Shown one piece after another: positions 43,637-52,113 of a stretch of DNA of 64,000 nucleotides. The position numbers were made by a program, and so were the translations under genes. The notes below the pieces were generated by a model. That model was given only the letters and a program-made list of their open reading frames with translations, made no database searches and was not told where the DNA came from. This stretch comes from JAHEKD01 sp965204695 (lineage in GTDB: Bacteria; Pseudomonadota; Gammaproteobacteria; Arenicellales; JAHEKD01), in contig OZ242007.1 of the NCBI GenBank assembly GCA_965204695.1, positions 1,922,001 to 1,986,000 on the forward strand, written 5' to 3'. How positions within the stretch are numbered: position 1 is the first letter of the stretch; each line of letters opens with the position of its first letter.

Positions 43637-43900
43637 CCTCTGATTAAGTCCATAGTGGCGCAGAAGTGTGCATTGAGTGTTAGATACTAGGCACGTTGCG
43701 CCATTAAGGGTTATTCCCTTGATCAGCAATATAACGCCGTAGATGACGCTCAATGTCGCGTCCCTAACGGGTTTACCGCAAATGGCGTACTCGCGTCGTT
43801 GCAACACTCGTTGTATAGCTACAGCATGCAACTTATCTACTGCGCTTAGCGATCTCATCCATTTGCGAAAAACTGTGCTCATTAGCGACTTAATCAGAGG
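43637..43900. mobile_element. MITE-like element with 14-bp terminal inverted repeats
   Basis: CCTCTGATTAAGTC (43637-43650) and GACTTAATCAGAGG (43887-43900) are perfect inverted ends of a 264-bp segment. Weaker pairing extends inwards (TAGTGGCGCAG versus TAATGAGCACAG). There is no transposase; a minus-strand frame (VDKLHAVAIQRVLQRRE...) is most likely not a real gene. No target-site duplication is obvious. It looks like a non-autonomous element of the IS4/IS5 type, inserted 10 bp upstream of the aldo-keto reductase start. Confidence 0.7.
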
Positions 43901-43986
43901 GCCCATAAATTATAGCGCTAAAACAGATTGACAGTGAGTGGTTCAATTAATACGCTAAGCGGTCAGGCTCAGAACGACTAGTACTT

Positions 43987-44529
43987 ATGCGAGAACAAGC
44001 AACCAATTATTTACATAAATATGTCAATGATGACTATCAGCGCCATCATGGTGAAATGGTCGGTACCGCCATGGAAGCCGTAGCCCATCATTTAAATATC
44101 GACGACAAAGACACTTATTATATTACTGGACTTGTGCATGATTGGGATTACGACCAATGGCCGCAGGAACATCCGCATCGTTATGATCAATTGCAAGACG
44201 AGCTTGGTGTTGATGATGAGGTTATTATTGCTATCAAAGGTCATATTAACGTTGATTCACCACGCCCAACGTTATTATCCAAAACATTATTCGCCTGTGA
44301 TGAATTCAGTGGATTGCTTTATGCCTACATGAAAATGGTCGGCTCCTACGGTGCTATGAAACCCAAATCAATTCGCAAAAAAGTACACAAGGACAAGAGC
44401 TTTGCCGCCAAAATTGATCGTCATCATGTTATTACGGCTATTACTGAACTTGGCGATGAAACAGGCATCGATGAAGAATCTTTTTATATTCTGCTGCGTG
44501 ATGCATTTGCCACCAAATACGATGGTTAA
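43987..44529 (+). CDS. HD domain-containing hydrolase
   Basis: A 180-residue HD-fold metal phosphohydrolase. RHHGEMVGTAMEAVAHHL gives the first His, ITGLVHDWDYDQWPQEHPHR the HD pair near residue 53, and IKGHINVDSPRPTLLSKTLFACDEFSGL the following His and Asp. Family members hydrolyse nucleotides or phosphoesters; the substrate here is unknown. It is monocistronic and convergent with the DUF2784 gene. Confidence 0.88.
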   Translation: MREQATNYLHKYVNDDYQRHHGEMVGTAMEAVAHHLNIDDKDTYYITGLVHDWDYDQWPQEHPHRYDQLQDELGVDDEVIIAIKGHINVDSPRPTLLSKTLFACDEFSGLLYAYMKMVGSYGAMKPKSIRKKVHKDKSFAAKIDRHHVITAITELGDETGIDEESFYILLRDAFATKYDG

Positions 44530-44553
44530 ACGCCACTAAATGACACAAAACTC

Positions 44554-44961
44554 TTAGTGTTTAGCAAATGCCCGAGGTTTAACCTTGAACCAGCAGACAG
44601 CAACAAGCAACCCGAACAATGAATACAACACTACAAACACCCAAATGGGTAAATCATAGTAAAGAATTTCGCCCAACCAATAAGCGATAAAACTGCCGGG
44701 ATAAGTTGCCTGACCTGCTTGAACTCTTAAATAATTTTCCAAATGAGTAAGTGGACATATCAGGCCCAACCATGTCTGCGCCACCACCAATCCAATGCCA
44801 ATTAAATGAGCATAACGAAACCAGGGATTACGTACCCACCGCCAGTTTCTAAATCCACCGATGATGATCAGCGGTAGGCCAATAACGATAAATGCTGCGA
44901 TAGAAAAATGAATGACTAAAACTGAATCAGCTAGTAACTTATAAACCTGTTGAGTCTCCAC
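44554..44961 (-). CDS. DUF2784 membrane protein
   Basis: A 135-residue protein with four hydrophobic segments (about 10-38, 48-66, 92-102 and 108-126) and the DUF2784 pattern LADSVLVIHFSIAAFIVIG, RYAHLIGIGLVVAQTWLGL, CPLTHLENYLR. Start is GTG at 44961; a strong GGGGAGG Shine-Dalgarno overlaps the end of the cupin gene. Function unknown. It is co-transcribed with the cupin gene. Confidence 0.88.
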   Translation of the reverse strand: METQQVYKLLADSVLVIHFSIAAFIVIGLPLIIIGGFRNWRWVRNPWFRYAHLIGIGLVVAQTWLGLICPLTHLENYLRVQAGQATYPGSFIAYWLGEILYYDLPIWVFVVLYSLFGLLVAVCWFKVKPRAFAKH

Positions 44962-44970
44962 TGGACGAGA

Positions 44971-45354
44971 CTAAACCTCCCCAGAAAATTCTTGATCGGT
45001 AACTTCATCAAACCATTTTGTAGTCTCGTATAAACCGATCGCAATATGGATCATCTCACCTTTTGGGCTAGCACCATGCCAGTGTTTTTCATCTGCGTCG
45101 ATCAAAATTACGTTACCTGCTTGCACATTCTGCACAGGTTCTCCTTCTTTTTGTAATCTACATTCACCTGACTCGACATATAACACCTGCAATCCCTGAT
45201 GGGCATGCCAATCGGTTCTGGCACCAGCATCAAATGTCACTCGATAAAGCTCAATCGGATCACCCTCTGTCCCTTCGAGGATCTTTGACAAATTAACCAG
45301 ACCAGTAAAGTATTTACCTGGCTTAATGCCAGCAGGGGCTTCAACTATTCTCAT
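44971..45354 (-). CDS. Single-domain cupin protein
   Basis: A 127-residue cupin. Motif 1 is TDWHAHQGLQVLYVESGEC (two His and a Gln in place of the usual third His/Glu), and motif 2 is GNVILIDADEKHWHGASP. It is the quercetinase-like/carboxymuconolactone-associated type often annotated as a metal-binding cupin. A small-molecule enzyme or binding role is likely. It precedes DUF2784 by 9 bp. Confidence 0.88.
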   Translation of the reverse strand: MRIVEAPAGIKPGKYFTGLVNLSKILEGTEGDPIELYRVTFDAGARTDWHAHQGLQVLYVESGECRLQKEGEPVQNVQAGNVILIDADEKHWHGASPKGEMIHIAIGLYETTKWFDEVTDQEFSGEV

Positions 45355-45580
45355 GACATATATCCGATAATTGTGTTACTAATACTCTGCGCTATCTTAC
45401 AAATATTACCAAGCAATACATTGTACTTTCTTCATTCATTTTTATGTGTTTCATAGATTCCCTGGGTAAATCCGGCATTGAGTTATAGTGTTGAAGAGCC
45501 GGGACAAGCCCGTGATAGCCTCATCCTTACACAAACGCTAATAAATTCATTAAAGATTTTTTCAACTTGGCCGTTGCGAA

Positions 45581-47062
45581 TCATTGACGGACTTTATTCA
45601 AACTAAAAGTTATAAACACCAAATATGCACATACTTCAATTACTATCCACGGCATAATAGGTAAACGAAATCTGTCTGACCCAAAAAAGATAATAATAAT
45701 GAGAGTATGCAAGAATATGTTTATCCATGGTATCCACTGTAACCTATAAGGTCTTTTGTCGATTTTCATGATGTCCATTAACCTAAGCAGGAATAATACT
45801 AGCAAGATCGTATGTGCTATGTGGCACAGAGCATAAAGTGCATATTTGCTATACAAAGTATTCTGCTGCGCCCCCTGGTAATAGAGAGTCACGGCGCTAT
45901 TATCCGTTGTGTAAAATCTAGCGATTTTTCTCGGTATCATGGCGATAAAATCAAGTGGATTCTGCAGAATATAACTAATTGCTTCATTACGAGTATAGCG
46001 ATCAAGTTTCTGTTCAGAATCAATCACAGTCTCTTGTTCATTAACAAAATGGGCGATAGGTGTCCAACCTCCTGTGGCCTGTGAGTGATTACCAATCAAT
46101 AAATTTTTACCTAAATTGGTACTTAAAGCTGGAGTGTTTAGCGTATGTAAATTACGTAGACTCCAAGGCAAAATACTCATTAGCAATGTCAATAACAATA
46201 TAATCGTATGAAGAAATACAGCCTTCCACGAGTTCAATTGGAATTTCCGAATCGCTACAACGACAATAACTAATATCAGTGCGGTTGATTTTATAAATAC
46301 TGCACCACCTAGTAATATGCCTAGCAATGCTGTCTGCCAGATTGATGAAAAAGCCGATAATGCAAAATAGATCACAAGTAATGTGGCCGCTGTAAATACC
46401 ACATCACTCATCGCCGTTCCCGAGTATAAAGCTAATGCGGGATGAAGCGAGACAATAAAAGTCGCCAATCGTGCCACATCATGGTTATACAGCCTTGTGG
46501 CGATGCCATGAACTGTAAAAGCGATGAGTAAAGATGCGGCAAGCCCCAAACACCACGTTAAAAATAGGTTAGGCCCAAACAATCGATAAGTAAGCGATAC
46601 TAAAAATGGATAACCAGGAAAACGATAAGCACTGGGTAAGCCGTGTGGACCAAAAATGTTATTTTCTGATAATGATTGTGCAGCCAGATGAAACCAAAGT
46701 CCGTCGCTAACTGGGTAATAGTCTAAAATAAGAACAAGCACTCGCCCAATGACTATTAATGAGACTATTGCTATTACAAATTTTAGCTTGGACATTTTGA
46801 TGAGAACATGGCAAAACTTACACCAGTTTGCCATCAATATATGACGCCAATAAAATAAGCCTACTAATATTAAAATTGTTAACGCAAGTAACCCAAGGAC
46901 TGAAGTCATTGCAAATGCAGCCGAAGTCCTGGTCTGAAGATAATGAAACACACTTAAAATCTGTGTTTGTGAGAAAGCAAGAATTCCTCCTTGAATTATC
47001 ACCACAGCTATCACCAGCACTGAAAAACTAACATGACCCTTTGGTTTTGTAATTTTTTTCAA
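45581..47062 (-). CDS. Family 39-type membrane glycosyltransferase (ArnT/PMT-like)
   Basis: A 493-residue integral membrane protein with about 11-13 hydrophobic segments. The first periplasmic loop holds LDYYPVSDGLWFHLAAQSL, which has the acidic residue of GT-C enzymes, followed by AYRFPGYPFLVSLTYRLFGP. Such enzymes move a sugar from a polyprenyl-phosphate donor to lipid or protein. The divergent GT2 gene at about 47388 is of the polyprenyl-phosphate-sugar synthase type, so the two may form a donor/transfer pair. Confidence 0.82.
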   Translation of the reverse strand: MKKITKPKGHVSFSVLVIAVVIIQGGILAFSQTQILSVFHYLQTRTSAAFAMTSVLGLLALTILILVGLFYWRHILMANWCKFCHVLIKMSKLKFVIAIVSLIVIGRVLVLILDYYPVSDGLWFHLAAQSLSENNIFGPHGLPSAYRFPGYPFLVSLTYRLFGPNLFLTWCLGLAASLLIAFTVHGIATRLYNHDVARLATFIVSLHPALALYSGTAMSDVVFTAATLLVIYFALSAFSSIWQTALLGILLGGAVFIKSTALILVIVVVAIRKFQLNSWKAVFLHTIILLLTLLMSILPWSLRNLHTLNTPALSTNLGKNLLIGNHSQATGGWTPIAHFVNEQETVIDSEQKLDRYTRNEAISYILQNPLDFIAMIPRKIARFYTTDNSAVTLYYQGAQQNTLYSKYALYALCHIAHTILLVLFLLRLMDIMKIDKRPYRLQWIPWINIFLHTLIIIIFFGSDRFRLPIMPWIVIEVCAYLVFITFSLNKVRQ

Positions 47063-47387
47063 ACTATTTGCTTTGGATGAAGTTAATTTATAATTCGCAC
47101 CGATTACCCAAATACGAAACTTCGCGACTAACTCTATTTTGTTTTGCTTGAAATACTTTTCTGAATATTGAAAAGACCATTAGAGATTTTAAAAAATTCA
47201 ACTTAAGTAGGTGATGCTCCTACAAACAAAATTCTTTGAAGCATCTACAATTGATTATACTTACATCTGTGCAAAGCTGATAACGAAATCATTAATCCCA
47301 GATTAATAATCTAAATTCACATAAAATTTCGACTTTTGATTTCAATCTTAAGAATCATTCATAATAGAAAACGAAAACAAACAATCC
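47063..47387. other. 325-bp divergent intergenic region
   Basis: AT-rich spacer between the two glycosyltransferase genes. Only a small hairpin, GTAGG-TGATGCT-CCTAC near 47206, stands out. No promoter can be called with confidence. The GT2 frame is open from 47352, but the first conventional start codon is TTG 47388. Confidence 0.3.
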
Positions 47388-48107
47388 TTGGCTATTGTTA
47401 TTCCTGTAGCAAACGAGTCTGAAACATTAATCTCCTTTTACAAGGACATAATTAAGAATATTTCACCATTAGAAAAAGCATTAAGGATTAGCGTTCTATT
47501 CATCGTTGACAACAATAGCATTGATAATAGTCTACAGATTATTGAATCTCTTCAAAAACGAGACTCACGTATTAAACTAATATGGTGTGCTGAAAGTAAA
47601 TCAGTAGTAGACGCTTATCTCACCGGATTTAGAGCGGCGATCGAGAGCAATAATGATTTCATTCTGGAAATGGATGCTGGCTTCTCTCATCTTCCATCTG
47701 ATATTCCAAAAGTAATCAACAAACTTCTTAAAGGATATGATTGTGTGTTTGGGTATCGGTTTAGTAGTAACTCAAATGTACAACTTAGCCGTCGCCGACT
47801 ATTTTATAGCAAAGCTGGCAATCTTCTGGCCAACTTTTTGTTGGGTATGAAATATAACGATTCAACATCGGGTTTTGAGGCATTTAAAAAAGATGTATTA
47901 AAGCAACTCATCGAAAATAAACTTATTTCTAAGGGGCATTTTTTTCAAACCGAAATCAAATTCAGGGCAAAAAATTTTAATTATGCTGAAGTCCCTATAA
48001 ATTACACAAATACTAAAATTGATGTGCCTATAGAATCCATTAGGAACGCCATATGGGGTTTGCTAGTGTGTTTTTGCTCGAGATTTTATAAATTACCTAA
48101 TAAATAA
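47388..48107 (+). CDS. Family 2 glycosyltransferase (polyprenyl-phosphate sugar synthase-like)
   Basis: A 239-residue GT-A enzyme: AIVIPVANESETL opens the nucleotide-binding fold, FIVDNNSIDNSLQIIESL gives the first acidic pair, ILEMDAGFSHLPSDIPKV replaces the usual DADFSH motif (E-M-D-A-G), and DSTSGFEAFKKDVL closes it. There is no C-terminal TM pair. No ATG lies in frame: TTG 47388 is the only conventional start, and the frame opens upstream at 47352 (ENENKQ before SLAIVIPV), so an ATA start is possible. It is paired with the GT39-type gene. Confidence 0.8.
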   Translation: MAIVIPVANESETLISFYKDIIKNISPLEKALRISVLFIVDNNSIDNSLQIIESLQKRDSRIKLIWCAESKSVVDAYLTGFRAAIESNNDFILEMDAGFSHLPSDIPKVINKLLKGYDCVFGYRFSSNSNVQLSRRRLFYSKAGNLLANFLLGMKYNDSTSGFEAFKKDVLKQLIENKLISKGHFFQTEIKFRAKNFNYAEVPINYTNTKIDVPIESIRNAIWGLLVCFCSRFYKLPNK

Positions 48108-48158
48108 TTCGAGTATTCAAGATGGTACTGAGTGTAATTAGTTTGATTTTTGTAATTC

Positions 48159-48787
48159 TCATCCAGTTCTTTCCGTTACAAAAAGACGTATGGCAAAACC
48201 AACTAATATAATGCCGCTGATTTTGTTTAATACTGATTATACGGGTTGGTTTTGACGCAACCAGCCGGACAGTGTTCCAGCAAGTAAACCAATTCCACCA
48301 ATTAGAAAAAAGGTTATCACAGCAAACACTATGCCCAGTATTAACAAAGTTTCAGTGGATGAGGATTATTAATAGCAATAAACTGGGGCAAAAATGCAAT
48401 GTAAAAAATGATCACTTTTGGATTACATAAATTCGAGATTAATCCTTCGAAGAATAATCGCTGAACGGGTATATGATTTGTTTCGTTAATATCCATAGGG
48501 ATTGGCTTAGTTAGAAATGTTTTCACACCCAGATATAATAAACAAAAGGCACCAATGATTTTCATTGTGGTAAATAGTGTTTCTGACTGTTGCAGCAATG
48601 CACCTAATCCAAACGCCACTAGAAAACCATGTATAACCAAACAGCTACTTACTCCAGTTATAGTAGCGAGTCCCGCCTTACTCCCCATAGCAATTGAACG
48701 TGTCATGACCAACATGAAAGCTTGTCCAGGAGTAATTATTAATAGGATGGATGTAATTAAAAATAAGAGTATTTGTGAATCGCTCAT
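48159..48787 (-). pseudogene. LysE family exporter, disrupted by a frameshift and an in-frame stop
   Basis: From ATG 48787 the protein reads as a normal LysE/RhtB exporter (LLIITPGQAFMLVMTRSIAMG, IIGAFCLLYLGVKTFL, GLISNLCNPKVIIFYIAFLPQF) as far as NNPHP near 48360. There the frame shifts and stops at 48341. The rest is in another frame (TETLLILGIVFAVITFFLIGG, WLRQNQPV). It then meets a TAA, after which SVLNKISGIILVGFAIRLF continues in the same frame to TGA at 48159. Two independent lesions make this a true pseudogene. Confidence 0.85.
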
Positions 48788-48792
48788 ATTAT

Positions 48793-49491
48793 TTACTGTT
48801 TAAGCATTGATATTTCATAAGTCCGCTGACTAATCGAAAAAATTCTGAACCTTTTTGACTCGAGGCGTGACAATGTACCCAAAGTTTGCTGCAATGAAAT
48901 TGTTTCATAATTATGATGAAACTCTACAAGCAATTGTTTGATTGAAACATCTTCGTTTAAGAAATCATCTATAGCATCGTATTCACCCCCTTCAATGTCA
49001 ATTTTGAGCAAATCAATATATTGATGCTCCAACTGCTTCATAATTGTTACTAAACGTTTAACAGGCGCTTTATATAGACCTGATGAGCTATTTTTGTAGC
49101 GTTGCACAGGACTAAAATGTGCACCGGTTTGTTTACGTGGCATCTGAAACTCAAGATCACCATCAAAAGCAGCCAGACCGTAATCATGAATAACTAATTG
49201 CCCAGGCAATTCTTGCTGTGCAACCCATTCAAGTGATACTGGTGTCGGATCAAATACATGTACTTGGGCCTTGTGTTTTTCAATCAACTCAAGTTCCAGG
49301 GAAATGTCACGCCCAATTCCAAAGCTATAAATTACACTATCTGAATTTATTTTTTCTGGGTTTAAAACCCAGCTACCATCTCCTTCGCCATAAGATTCTT
49401 TAGGACACTGTAGTTCTTCAACAAAGCCATATGAAGCTAACTTTCTTCGACGGTAGTTATTCTTGAGTTTCTTTATAAATCCTTGACTCAT
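48793..49491 (-). CDS. FkbM family SAM-dependent methyltransferase
   Basis: A 232-residue methyltransferase. IYSFGIGRDISLELELIEKH is the SAM motif I region, VHVFDPTP the acidic strand, and YIDLLKIDIEGGEYDAIDDF the FkbM signature near residue 160. The substrate is probably a sugar or lipid-linked hydroxyl. The start overlaps the AlkD-like stop by 4 bp (ATGA), so it is translationally coupled. It is distinct from the FkbM gene at 10655. Confidence 0.87.
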   Translation of the reverse strand: MSQGFIKKLKNNYRRRKLASYGFVEELQCPKESYGEGDGSWVLNPEKINSDSVIYSFGIGRDISLELELIEKHKAQVHVFDPTPVSLEWVAQQELPGQLVIHDYGLAAFDGDLEFQMPRKQTGAHFSPVQRYKNSSSGLYKAPVKRLVTIMKQLEHQYIDLLKIDIEGGEYDAIDDFLNEDVSIKQLLVEFHHNYETISLQQTLGTLSRLESKRFRIFSISQRTYEISMLKQ

Positions 49492-50261
49492 TGAATCAGT
49501 TTAACTGCTTCTAAATTATTTTTCTTTAATTCATTGCGTAATGCATGCTTAATAATCCAACGGGTTTCATCAGAAGCACCTTTACTCCAGGCTTTAAGCA
49601 ACTCAAATGTGTACTGATAATTCTCCTTTAATAAATCATTTAAATGATTAGCGACTGATTTGCGCACAAAAGCAGATTGATCAGATCTTAAATTTTCTAA
49701 AACCTCAATCATCGGTGAAGGATCATCGCTATAAAGGGTCATCTTTTTTGCCCAAGGTAATTTGGGCCGTAATCCTTCACTGGCTAAACGTCTTAAATGG
49801 ACGTTGTTACTCTTTGACCAACGCTTCATCACCGTTAAAGTTTGCTTGGGATATTTAATGATATAAGGTCGAATCGCATACTCACCGGTGTTGCGCTTGG
49901 TAATTTCTTCAATCATTTTTATTGATACCTTAAAGTGACCGAGACCATATTTTTCAACAAACAAAGCAATCGGCATAACCCAATAATATTCTTTGAACAT
50001 ACCCGTCTCTTCGGTATTTTCAGGGCCTAAGCACTGTTTTAATATTTCACAGGCTTGGAGGTAATCTTCTGGCAAGACTTCTTTTAACTCATCGGTAATG
50101 ATCTGGACCCTGGCTTTAAGTTCAACGTCATCAACTTGTTTAGCCACTCTATTTATAAATGACCTGGATTTAAACTGTGGATAAATCGGTTTTATTTTTT
50201 TGGATAAAAGTTGAGCCAGATCTTTACCAAAATAGTATTTTAATTGCACATATTCAGCCAT
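49488..50261 (-). CDS. AlkD-like DNA alkylation repair protein (HEAT-repeat)
   Basis: A 257-residue protein of the AlkC/AlkD-type HEAT-like repeat family, a DNA glycosylase fold for alkylated bases. It shows WVMPIALFVEKYGLGHF, the repeat RPYIIKYPKQTLTVMKRWSKSNNVHLRRLASEGLRP (two halves), LPWAKKMTLYSDDPSP, and SVANHLNDLLKENY. ATG 50261 after GAGGAG is preferred over ATG 50282. It overlaps the globin gene by 8 bp and precedes the FkbM gene in the same transcript. Confidence 0.85.
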   Translation of the reverse strand: MAEYVQLKYYFGKDLAQLLSKKIKPIYPQFKSRSFINRVAKQVDDVELKARVQIITDELKEVLPEDYLQACEILKQCLGPENTEETGMFKEYYWVMPIALFVEKYGLGHFKVSIKMIEEITKRNTGEYAIRPYIIKYPKQTLTVMKRWSKSNNVHLRRLASEGLRPKLPWAKKMTLYSDDPSPMIEVLENLRSDQSAFVRKSVANHLNDLLKENYQYTFELLKAWSKGASDETRWIIKHALRNELKKNNLEAVKLIQ

Positions 50262-50676
50262 TTTGTTCTCCTCTAATCGCACAAACTTGCCGGACTCGTT
50301 CTGCCGGAATACTTAATTGAGCTAATAAATAGTCTGCAAATTCAGGACTATAGTTTTGTTTAGCAATCGCCTGTTCCATACAAAATAACCAGACCTGTTT
50401 TTCAGCTTCTCCGATGCTTAAGTGTAAATGCACGCCGGGAATACTAATTGAACCATATTTCTCCTGGTAGCGTCTTGGACCACCTAGCCAACCACATAAA
50501 AATCGAGAGAGTTTGTCAATTGATTGCTCCAAGTCATCCGGGTGCATAGCCCGGATGATTTTAGCGTCAGGGTGTTCATCCATCAATTTGTAGAATTCTC
50601 TGACTAATTTTTCTATACCTTCCTGCCCTCCGGCTGCATGGAAAGAAGCATCTAACTGACCAAACTTTTTTATCAT
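50254..50676 (-). CDS. Group II truncated haemoglobin
   Basis: A 140-residue 2-on-2 globin. Visible are GGQEGIEKLVREFYKLMDEHPDA (helices A-B), FLCGWLGGPRRYQEKYGSISIPGVHLHLSIG with the proximal-side His in HLH, and WLFCMEQAIAKQ with the group-II Trp of helix G. It binds haem and O2/NO, probably for detoxification. It is first in a three-gene transcript with the AlkD-like and FkbM genes, suggesting a stress-response context. Confidence 0.9.
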   Translation of the reverse strand: MIKKFGQLDASFHAAGGQEGIEKLVREFYKLMDEHPDAKIIRAMHPDDLEQSIDKLSRFLCGWLGGPRRYQEKYGSISIPGVHLHLSIGEAEKQVWLFCMEQAIAKQNYSPEFADYLLAQLSIPAERVRQVCAIRGEQNG

Positions 50677-50691
50677 TGCATCGTTTCAGTC

Positions 50692-50766
50692 TGGATTGCT
50701 TCGCCCTGCTTTTGTGCCCGAATGGGTACAAAGGAACGAATTTAATGAGTGACTGCAGCAATCCAT
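50692..50766. repeat. Dispersed repeat with CCCGAATGGG core
   Basis: TGGATTGCT and AGCAATCCA are inverted ends around a segment holding GCTTTTGTGCCCGAATGGGT (50708-50727). It shares the GCTTTT(A/G)T(A/G)CCCGAATGGGT core with the repeat at 23411. It separates the globin and prephenate dehydratase transcripts. Confidence 0.6.
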
Positions 50767-50784
50767 ACTTGTTTGGCACCACTG

Positions 50785-51627
50785 CTATTGTTCAAGCCTA
50801 AATGGATGAGCCTTGTAAGCACCTAAAATACGAAGCTGAGTTGAAAAAAACCCTAACTCTTCTAGTGCATTCGCAACCGGCTTATCATCCGGGTGACCTT
50901 CAATATCCGCATAAAATTGAGTCGCAGTAAATTTACCCTCGAGCTGATAGCTTTCCAACTTAGTCATATTGACTCCGTTAGTCGCAAAACCACCCATGGC
51001 TTTATACAATGCTGCTGGCATATTTCGAACATTAAACACAAAAGTAGTGATAATGGTTTCGCTCACTTCACTTCGTTCAACAAAGCTCTTCTCTTTGGCT
51101 AAAATCACAAAGCGAGTCACATTATTCTCGTTGTCCTCGATGTTACGTTCGATAATTTCCAAGCCATATAAATCAGCCGCTAATTCTGGTGAAATTGCAG
51201 CCAAAGTTGGATCGGCTTTTTCAGCTACAAACTTTGCCGCCCCAGCCGTATCTCCTGCCACGATAGCCTGCCAGCCACGTTGTTGAATTATTTTTCGGCA
51301 CTGTCCTAGGGCATGAACATGACTATAAACGGTTTTAATTTGTTCAGCCTTGTTACCCGGCAACATCATTAATTGAAACCGAATCGGCATAAAATATTCT
51401 GCCACGATATACAATTGCGACTCCGGCAAAAGTAAATGAATATCAGCAACCCTTCCGGCAATAGTATTTTCAATTGGAATCATGGCCAGATCAGCTTCAC
51501 CATGACTAACAGCATTAAAAGCATCTTCGAAGGTACGACAAGGTAACGGCGTCAAATTCGGATACATATCACGGCAGGCCATATCCGAATTGGCCCCGTA
51601 CTCACCCTGGAAAGCGATTTTGTTCAT
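50785..51627 (-). CDS. Prephenate dehydratase
   Basis: A 280-residue monofunctional enzyme that converts prephenate to phenylpyruvate in phenylalanine synthesis. IAFQGEYGANSDMACRDMYP opens the catalytic domain, followed by MIPIENTIAGRVADIH and NVTRFVILAKE, which contains the catalytic TRF triplet. The ACT regulatory domain covers about 190-275 (NMPAALYKAMGGFATNGVN, KLESYQLEGKFTATQFYADI) and should give feedback control by phenylalanine. ATG 51627 is chosen; upstream in-frame residues overlap the dodecin gene. It starts 11 bp after dodecin. Confidence 0.93.
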   Translation of the reverse strand: MNKIAFQGEYGANSDMACRDMYPNLTPLPCRTFEDAFNAVSHGEADLAMIPIENTIAGRVADIHLLLPESQLYIVAEYFMPIRFQLMMLPGNKAEQIKTVYSHVHALGQCRKIIQQRGWQAIVAGDTAGAAKFVAEKADPTLAAISPELAADLYGLEIIERNIEDNENNVTRFVILAKEKSFVERSEVSETIITTFVFNVRNMPAALYKAMGGFATNGVNMTKLESYQLEGKFTATQFYADIEGHPDDKPVANALEELGFFSTQLRILGAYKAHPFRLEQ

Positions 51628-51638
51628 CAGATCAGCAA

Positions 51639-51848
51639 TTAATCTTTGAGTCTGAATCCTACTTCGACAGTCACTTGCCAATATTGAATCGCGTCTTCAT
51701 CAACATGGCCTCGGGTTTCAATCACTTTAAACCAATTAATATGTTTTACCGTTTCAGACGCTTTGGCGATGGCATTCTTAACCGCGTCATCACTGCTGAC
51801 TTTTGAAGTTCCGGTTAATCGAATATGTTTATAAATGTGGTCACTCAT
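51639..51848 (-). CDS. Dodecin
   Basis: A 69-residue flavin-storage protein that forms a dodecameric shell. HIYKHIRLTGTSKVSSDDAVKN opens the protein (two halves of one strand-helix unit), then WFKVIETRGHVDEDAIQYWQV with the stacking Trp and the flavin-binding Gln. The length is typical. It lies just upstream of prephenate dehydratase, an arrangement without obvious functional link. Confidence 0.93.
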   Translation of the reverse strand: MSDHIYKHIRLTGTSKVSSDDAVKNAIAKASETVKHINWFKVIETRGHVDEDAIQYWQVTVEVGFRLKD

Positions 51849-51975
51849 GATCTTATCCTTTAGATTTAAGTTTAATCAGCTTGCTATAACTGTGTCTCAA
51901 TTGCAAGCACACTGTCATCCTGAGAAACAAAGCTCAATTTATCGGAATTTTCCTTTCAGTTGATTTGTCAGTACC

Positions 51976-52063
51976 CGTCATTCCCGCGCAGGCGGGCTTA
52001 GTGCCCTATGGGTGAATCTAGTAAGCTTTGATTTTCTAGGCTCCCGCCTTCGCGGGAGCGACG
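51976..52063. repeat. GTCATTCCCGC-type dispersed repeat with two hairpins
   Basis: Opens CGTCATTCCCGCGCAGGCGGG and closes with CTCCCGCCTTCGCGGGAG (52041-52058), an 18-bp hairpin, then CGACG. This is a common proteobacterial intergenic repeat class and is unlike the CCCGAATGGG family. A fragment of a third type (GTCATCCTGAG) is at 51911. Located between convergent/tail ends; the 265-bp gap holds no gene. Confidence 0.6.
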
Positions 52064-52113
52064 ATATGAGTAAATTTAGAGATGTTGGAATTCTGATTGA
52101 TTACAAACTTCGA

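Noticed and set aside
43610..43906. 98-residue minus-strand frame inside the MITE-like element
   Set aside because: Coextensive with the terminal-repeat element and continuing into the AKR leader; similar frames in repeats are commonly mis-annotated as proteins.
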